Program-made: the position numbers and the translations under genes
Shown: one piece after another, positions 59,370 through 64,000 of the stretch
Numbering within the stretch: the stretch's first letter is position 1
How the letters are laid out: each line of letters starts with the position of its first letter
The notes under the pieces: model-generated
The model's database searches: none
The model's input: the letters and a program-made list of their open reading frames with translations, nothing else
Told to the model about the DNA's origin: nothing
DNA from: Blastomussa wellsi
Taxonomy: Eukaryota > Cnidaria > Anthozoa > Scleractinia > Plerogyridae
NCBI GenBank assembly: GCA_947652115.1
Contig: OX393572.1
Coordinates: 856,001 to 920,000 of the forward strand
DNA: 64,000 nucleotides
Direction: 5' to 3'

Positions 59370-60207
59370 GTATTGTCTTGGTGGCTGGGGCATTGTTCCT
59401 GTTGTTTGTTCAATTGTTTTACTGGTCCTCTAGTGTAACAGTTGCTATTGTTTTAGGGGCTAGGGGCATTGTTCTTGTTGTTTTGTTCTATTGTTCAATT
59501 GGTCCTCTAGCGTAGCAGTTGCTATTGTTTTAGGGGCTAGGGGCATTGTTCCTGTTGTTTGTTCTATTGTTTTACTGGTCCACTAGTGTAAGTTGCTATT
59601 GTTTTAGGGGCTAGGGGCATTGTTCCTGTTGTTTGTTCTATTGTTCTGCTGGTCCTCTAGTGTAACATTTGTTATTGTTTTGGGGGCTAGGGGCATTGTT
59701 CTTGTTGTTTGTGATATTGTTCTACTGGTCCTCTAGTGTAACAGTTGTTATTGTTTTGGGGGCTAGGGGCATTGTTCCTGTTGTTTGTTCTATTGTTCTA
59801 CTGGTCCTCTAGCGTAGCAGTTGCTATTGTTTTGGAGGCTAGGGGCATTCTTCCTGTTGTTTGTTCTATTAGTCTATTGGTCCTGTAGTGGGTGCTATTG
59901 TTTTGGGGGCTAGGGGCATTGTTCCTGTTGTTTGTTCTATTGTTCTACTGGTCCTCTAGTGTAGCAGTTGCTATTGTTTTGGGGGCTAGGGGCATTGTTC
60001 TTGTTGTTTTGTTCTATTGTTCAATTGGTCCTCTAGCGTAGCAGTTGCTATTGTTTTAGGGGCTAGGGGCATTGTTCCTGTTGTTTGTTCTATTAGTCTA
60101 TTGGTCCTGTAGTGGGTGCTATTGTTTTGGGGGCTAGGGGCATTGTTCCTGTTGTTTGTTCTATTGTTCTACTGGCCTCTATTGTAGCAGTTGCTATTGT
60201 TTTGGCG
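59370..60207 (-). repeat. 76-bp minisatellite, about 11 variant copies, inverted to the one at 943-1835
   Basis: Repeated GGGGCTAGGGGCATTGTTCC followed by TGTTGTTTGTTCTATTGTTC and CTGGTCCTCTAGTGTAGCAG. This is the reverse complement of the left array's unit. Copies here are more variable, with small deletions and substitutions. Confidence 0.9.
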
Positions 60208-61963
60208 CACGAAAAAGTGAGCGTGTAAGAGGGCCTACAACTAGCTGTAGTCTAATCACGGCGATCTAGATGTAATTTTGGCCATAAAAGTGCGATTCAA
60301 GACAGTATTGGAAATTTGCGTGTACCCCACTTTTCCAATTATTTGTTATCTGAACTTTAATATGCCTGCCTAAAAGATAAAAGCTAGATCATTATTATAA
60401 AGGTTTCCATTAATTAATGAGTAATGTCAACGTATCTTCAGTTTTTGACTTTTCGAATTGATACTCATGATAGAAGTGTCGCGAAAACATTCGGCATGTG
60501 TTCGTTTACAGACCGACCTGCAGTTGCTTCAAGTTTATATTTGACACGCTCCTGTATGCGCACTCTCAACCACTCGAGAATACACAATTTAATCTAGCAA
60601 CCATGGATAATGCGATGTTTTAAATGTCGTTTGACAGCCAAGAAAAAAATATATTTCTAAGTGAAAGGGTTGCTTTAATCAGGATAAATCTGGTACTGAA
60701 CTTCAATGGTTTCATAGAAGAAAATAGAAAGAAATTTCTTGTAGACGATAACAATTATAAAAAAATATTGAAATATATACTTCAAATAGCTTTGATGATG
60801 TACAGATGGTCAAATTTAGGTAGAAGTCAATTAATGAATGTCATTTTAGACAAGAACGTGGTCCAAGGTTGGGCAGATATCACAGTGCAATGAATATTTT
60901 ATCTTTCAACTTTCTTCAGTAATAACAAAATACAAATACTGAGGGCAAATAAGCAAAAGCCAGACTGCCCCGGGCATGCAATCATTCTCGATGCATTTTT
61001 AACATCGTTTTGCTCTTTCTTATTGATTTTCTTTTCTTAAATTTCTGTTAGATGTTGCCGGCCGAATCCGTATAGCTTTGAATTTTTTCGATCGGTTGAA
61101 ATTTAATCTTAACCCACACATTCGGCATATAACACGAGAGTGAGCGCTTTGTTTTGTAATTAAAAGTTTAATTAACTAACCTTACCCTAAAGTCAGATTT
61201 ACTATTCAATATTTAATGGTCTTTATTCATTAAAAGCACTACTTCCTTAAAGCAATATCAATTGCACTTTTCAAATCCTCCAGCAATCCTCGGGGTTAGC
61301 GACAACTATTTGAGGTACCCTGTGGGCTATTTCCAAACTTTGCCATTTATACAAACTTTTTTTCAAAATGAAAAAAAGTTTTTTAAGTTTAATTTTTAAT
61401 ACTTTGCATGACATTTTTCAGGATGTATTCAGATTCAAATAACTTCAGACAATTTTAATGTTATCTCAGTAATTGATTATAAAGCAAATGAAATTTCAAG
61501 CATAAAATTATCATAGTTTATATTATTGATGAACAAGTTTTGCGTCAGTTGAAAAACCCAAAGAAGGACACCTTGTAATGTAAAAAAATACAAAAAGCGA
61601 TAAAAAGTTATCACCTTTCAGCTAAATTCACTAAATACTTACAGTGATTAGCAAAATCTGCACATATTTTTCGAATCAATTTTATTCGTAGCGAACGGCA
61701 TTCTGTCTTGGATATTTCTTAAAACCTATTAACGGGCTCAATTATCGGGAATGAAAATCTTATTATTAAGAATCACTTTTATGCATGCATTATTAATCAT
61801 TACTCTCTTTGCAGATTTTCCTTGGCTTAGCATTAGCTCGATGAATTAACGGTTTCATCCTAAATAAAACTTCTACTTTTCCTAAATTAAACCGCCCAGA
61901 AATTTCAAAAGTTTCCCATTCTTTAGTTCTTCAAGACTAGCCGAGTTGCTCGTGCTTTTTTTT
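60208..61963. other. Intergenic region before the GPCR 3' end
   Basis: AT-rich with no recognised element. An open frame at 60624-60893 has no family resemblance and no splice context and is not called. Confidence 0.5.
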
Positions 61964-63193
61964 TCAAACGGTGGTTATTGCAAAAGCGCTACCATTAGCT
62001 TCATGTTCTGGCGTGTTTCGTCCTGTTTCCAAGTTAGACGGCGGGGTTAGCAGAGCATTATCCCGAACTAAAGGCGATTCTGCCGCCGTTGTTGTTCGGA
62101 AGATCCTCGGAAGGTTCGCGCCACTTTCAAGCGATTGAGTTCGTTGAAACGAAGTAAGAAGACGACGACTCAATTGCCTCGCGAAGATTCTGTCATGAGA
62201 CATGCTTTTTTCTCTAACAGAAATTCTCTCTAAAATGTTTCTGACAGGTGTAACATCTTCTTCAGTTACTCGGCAACATTTCGTGATGTAAGCTTTAAAT
62301 GCCACGCGAAATTCCTCGATACAAATGCTGTACACGATCGGGTTCGTACAGCTATTTGCATAAATAAGAATTTCGCCCCAAACGTACACTTTACGCCCGG
62401 CCTCGGGGAAATCTTCATTGAAGTCGCTCAGAAGCCAAAGAACATGATTTGGAAGCATGCAAACAGCGAAAATTAAAACCACAACAGTCATCATGCGCAC
62501 GACTTTCGTGACATCTCGATCCTGCACTCTGTGTGCGCGAGTTAGATTTTTTCGGTTCCTGCGAAGCTGAATCGCAATCTTAATGTAAGCCAGCGAAATA
62601 ATTGACAGAGGAATAACGTACTGAAAAATGAATATAAACGAGGTGTACAGTCGACTGTGGAGTTTGGACCATGTTTCCACGCAACGGTGATTTCGCTTTG
62701 TTAAAACAATGATATAAGGAAGAACGAATACAAAGGATAGCGACCAGATAGCGGCGATTGCAATTTTAGCCCGTTTTCGTCCTGTCTGCATTCGCATCGG
62801 GCGCGAAATAGCGGCGTATCTGTTATAAGCGATCGCCGTGAGTGTGCCAACAGATGCGAACGTACACATTGTCATGATAGGATAAATGACATGACAAAGA
62901 AAGCTCCCGAAGGGCCATTTGTAGCCGTTCTCTTGTACAGCAACATCAAACGGAATGCACACAATGGTAACAGCAAGATCAGCTATGGCTAGATTCATGA
63001 TGTAAAAGTTTGTTGATGTGCGGAGTTTTTGCTGTCGACAAACAACCAAACAAACCAGCATATTTCCAATTACACCCGTGATAAAAATTGTAGTATACAA
63101 TGTCATCTTTACTACTCTTATCTTCTGGTCAGTTTCTCTTAAATTTCCTAAGCTGGTGAAATTGACCTCACCGGTCTCTGTGCTATTTTCCAT
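61964..63193 (-). CDS. Class A (rhodopsin-family) GPCR, neuropeptide-receptor type, single coding exon
   Basis: A seven-transmembrane receptor of 409 residues. Start chosen at MENSTETGEVNFTSLG (two N-glycosylation sequons); the open frame continues 34 codons upstream to 63295, but that part has no receptor character. Seen: TM1 IFITGVIGNMLVCLVV; TM2 NLAIADLAVTIVCIPFD; Cys of TM3 in SFLCHV, paired with RCVETW in loop 2; TM3 end AYNRYAAI (NRY instead of DRY); TM6 VVVLIFAVCMLPNHVLW; TM7 YANSCTNPIVYSICIEEFR with the NPxxY motif; a basic loop 3; and a long Ser/Thr-rich C-terminus. TM6 lacks the usual CWxP tryptophan (AVCMLP). The overall pattern resembles galanin/allatostatin/neuropeptide-type receptors, but the ligand cannot be assigned. 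Intronless coding, common for cnidarian GPCRs. Confidence 0.9.
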   Translation of the reverse strand: MENSTETGEVNFTSLGNLRETDQKIRVVKMTLYTTIFITGVIGNMLVCLVVCRQQKLRTSTNFYIMNLAIADLAVTIVCIPFDVAVQENGYKWPFGSFLCHVIYPIMTMCTFASVGTLTAIAYNRYAAISRPMRMQTGRKRAKIAIAAIWSLSFVFVLPYIIVLTKRNHRCVETWSKLHSRLYTSFIFIFQYVIPLSIISLAYIKIAIQLRRNRKNLTRAHRVQDRDVTKVVRMMTVVVLIFAVCMLPNHVLWLLSDFNEDFPEAGRKVYVWGEILIYANSCTNPIVYSICIEEFRVAFKAYITKCCRVTEEDVTPVRNILERISVREKSMSHDRIFARQLSRRLLTSFQRTQSLESGANLPRIFRTTTAAESPLVRDNALLTPPSNLETGRNTPEHEANGSAFAITTV

Positions 63194-63411
63194 AACTTCC
63201 GATCGGATGACGAGTAAAGATGGCCTTGAATTCCAGGCTAGTAGAAAATAAATTCGAATGGAGTGCTTTAGCCTACCAAGTGGTTTGTGATGCAAACAGT
63301 AAACAGCCGAAGTGATGTAGGAAGGAAGCGTGAAATGGTCATGTATTGTTCCTTCAAAAAGGATGTCTATTAATTGCTTCTCCGGTGTATCTGTGCTCAG
63401 AATTTCAGCGC
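63194..63411 (-). other. Probable 5' UTR of the GPCR with splice acceptor
   Basis: On the minus strand a strong acceptor (ttttctctggttttcag) ends at 63412, so the coding exon probably begins at 63411 with about 218 bases of leader. The upstream non-coding exon would lie beyond or near the window end. Confidence 0.45.
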
Positions 63412-64000
63412 CTGAAAACCAGAGAAAAGATTATTTTAAACACTGAAAATACCTCAATCAGCCCCTTATTCCATCATGGTTTGTCAAACAAGAATGAAGT
63501 ATTTCTCTCGGTGGAAAAGGCACTGTATATACCCATGGAGCGCAATAAAAATGTATATTTCCCCCAAGGCATGAGTAATTTTTTAATACGAAAAACCGTC
63601 AATCTCGTGAAAAGGTTGCGATACTGTAAAAGGTTTGTTTGATTTACGAGTTCAGTGTAATACGTACCAGTAATATGAGATGATCAAAAATGCAAATACG
63701 GGCTGTTTTAGAATAGAAAGAACGCCCAGTACTTAAATTATCAAAAGTGTTGAACGAAGAGCAGCTTGGATAATGGGACCTCGATTGAAAAGCGCGATAA
63801 ACAGAATTCGCGCAGCACCGTCCACCACCATATGATATTGATCTACATCCAAGATAGGAGAGCCGTGCTGATTATTTAACGTGTTTTAGGTCAAAAGGCG
63901 AGCCACACATTATGAATTGTAGAATATTCTTCTTCTGAAATTTCTATAAATGTTAAATTCTGGAGGAATCGAAAATTCTGCCCACACTTTTCATTGAATT

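Noticed and set aside
60624..60893. 89-codon frame starting MSFDSQEKNIFLSERVALIR
   Set aside because: AT-rich chance frame without family resemblance or neighbouring exons.
63194..63295. N-terminal extension of the GPCR (MHHKPLGRLKH onward)
   Set aside because: The extra 34 residues are basic and unlike receptor N-termini; the internal Met begins a typical glycosylated N-terminus.

Overview
The window looks like animal genomic DNA, most likely from an anthozoan cnidarian (a coral or sea anemone). It is AT-rich, the genes have many short exons split by GT-AG introns, and intergenic and intronic DNA is full of SINEs, MITEs and minisatellites. Extracellular modules typical of cnidarian secreted proteins (ShK toxin-type domain, EGF, laminin-G-like, follistatin/Kazal) are present. 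The species call is inference from gene style and repeats. No bacterial, viral or CRISPR content was seen.

Layout. 1-4,349: repeats, including a 76-bp minisatellite (about 943-1,835), and one weak candidate first exon (2,686-2,845). 4,350-15,537, minus strand: a complete ERp44 gene of 14 coding exons. All splice phases agree, giving 428 residues with a CRFS thioredoxin motif and a C-terminal RDEL. Its introns hold a SINE with a MITE inserted in it, a second copy of that MITE, a TA-flanked MITE, and a 2.1-kb CAGGG-ended element carrying a vertnin/OTU-like reading frame. 15,850-22,985: no coding exon recognised.

23,123-45,286, plus strand: a modular secreted or membrane gene of at least 11 coding exons. 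The order is signal peptide, LamG-like, EGF, ShK, Ser/Thr/Pro linker, follistatin/Kazal, second LamG-like, second EGF, second ShK. Every internal exon begins and ends in phase 1. One intron holds an apparently intact TTAA-flanked DNA transposon (39,012-42,201) with a two-exon transposase. Another holds a 48-bp minisatellite inside a palindromic element. The 3' end of the gene is not settled.

50,226-55,376, plus strand: a three-exon gene for an 819-residue type I membrane protein. It has a signal peptide, a long Ser/Thr-rich mucin-like stalk, a Cys-rich patch, two RxKR furin-type sites, one transmembrane helix and a short basic tail. It may be separate, or it may be the 3' end of the modular gene: a phase-compatible acceptor lies inside its signal-peptide coding region. 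An antisense, frameshifted relic of a P2X7-like C-terminal domain sits in its second intron.

55,600-61,900: repeats, including a 106-bp satellite and a second 76-bp minisatellite, each in inverted orientation to its partner elsewhere in the window. 61,964-63,193, minus strand: an intronless class A GPCR of neuropeptide-receptor type.

Functionally, ERp44 is a secretory-pathway quality-control protein. The two plus-strand genes encode disulphide-rich or glycosylated surface or matrix proteins that would pass through that pathway. This is a general relation, not evidence of a shared system.
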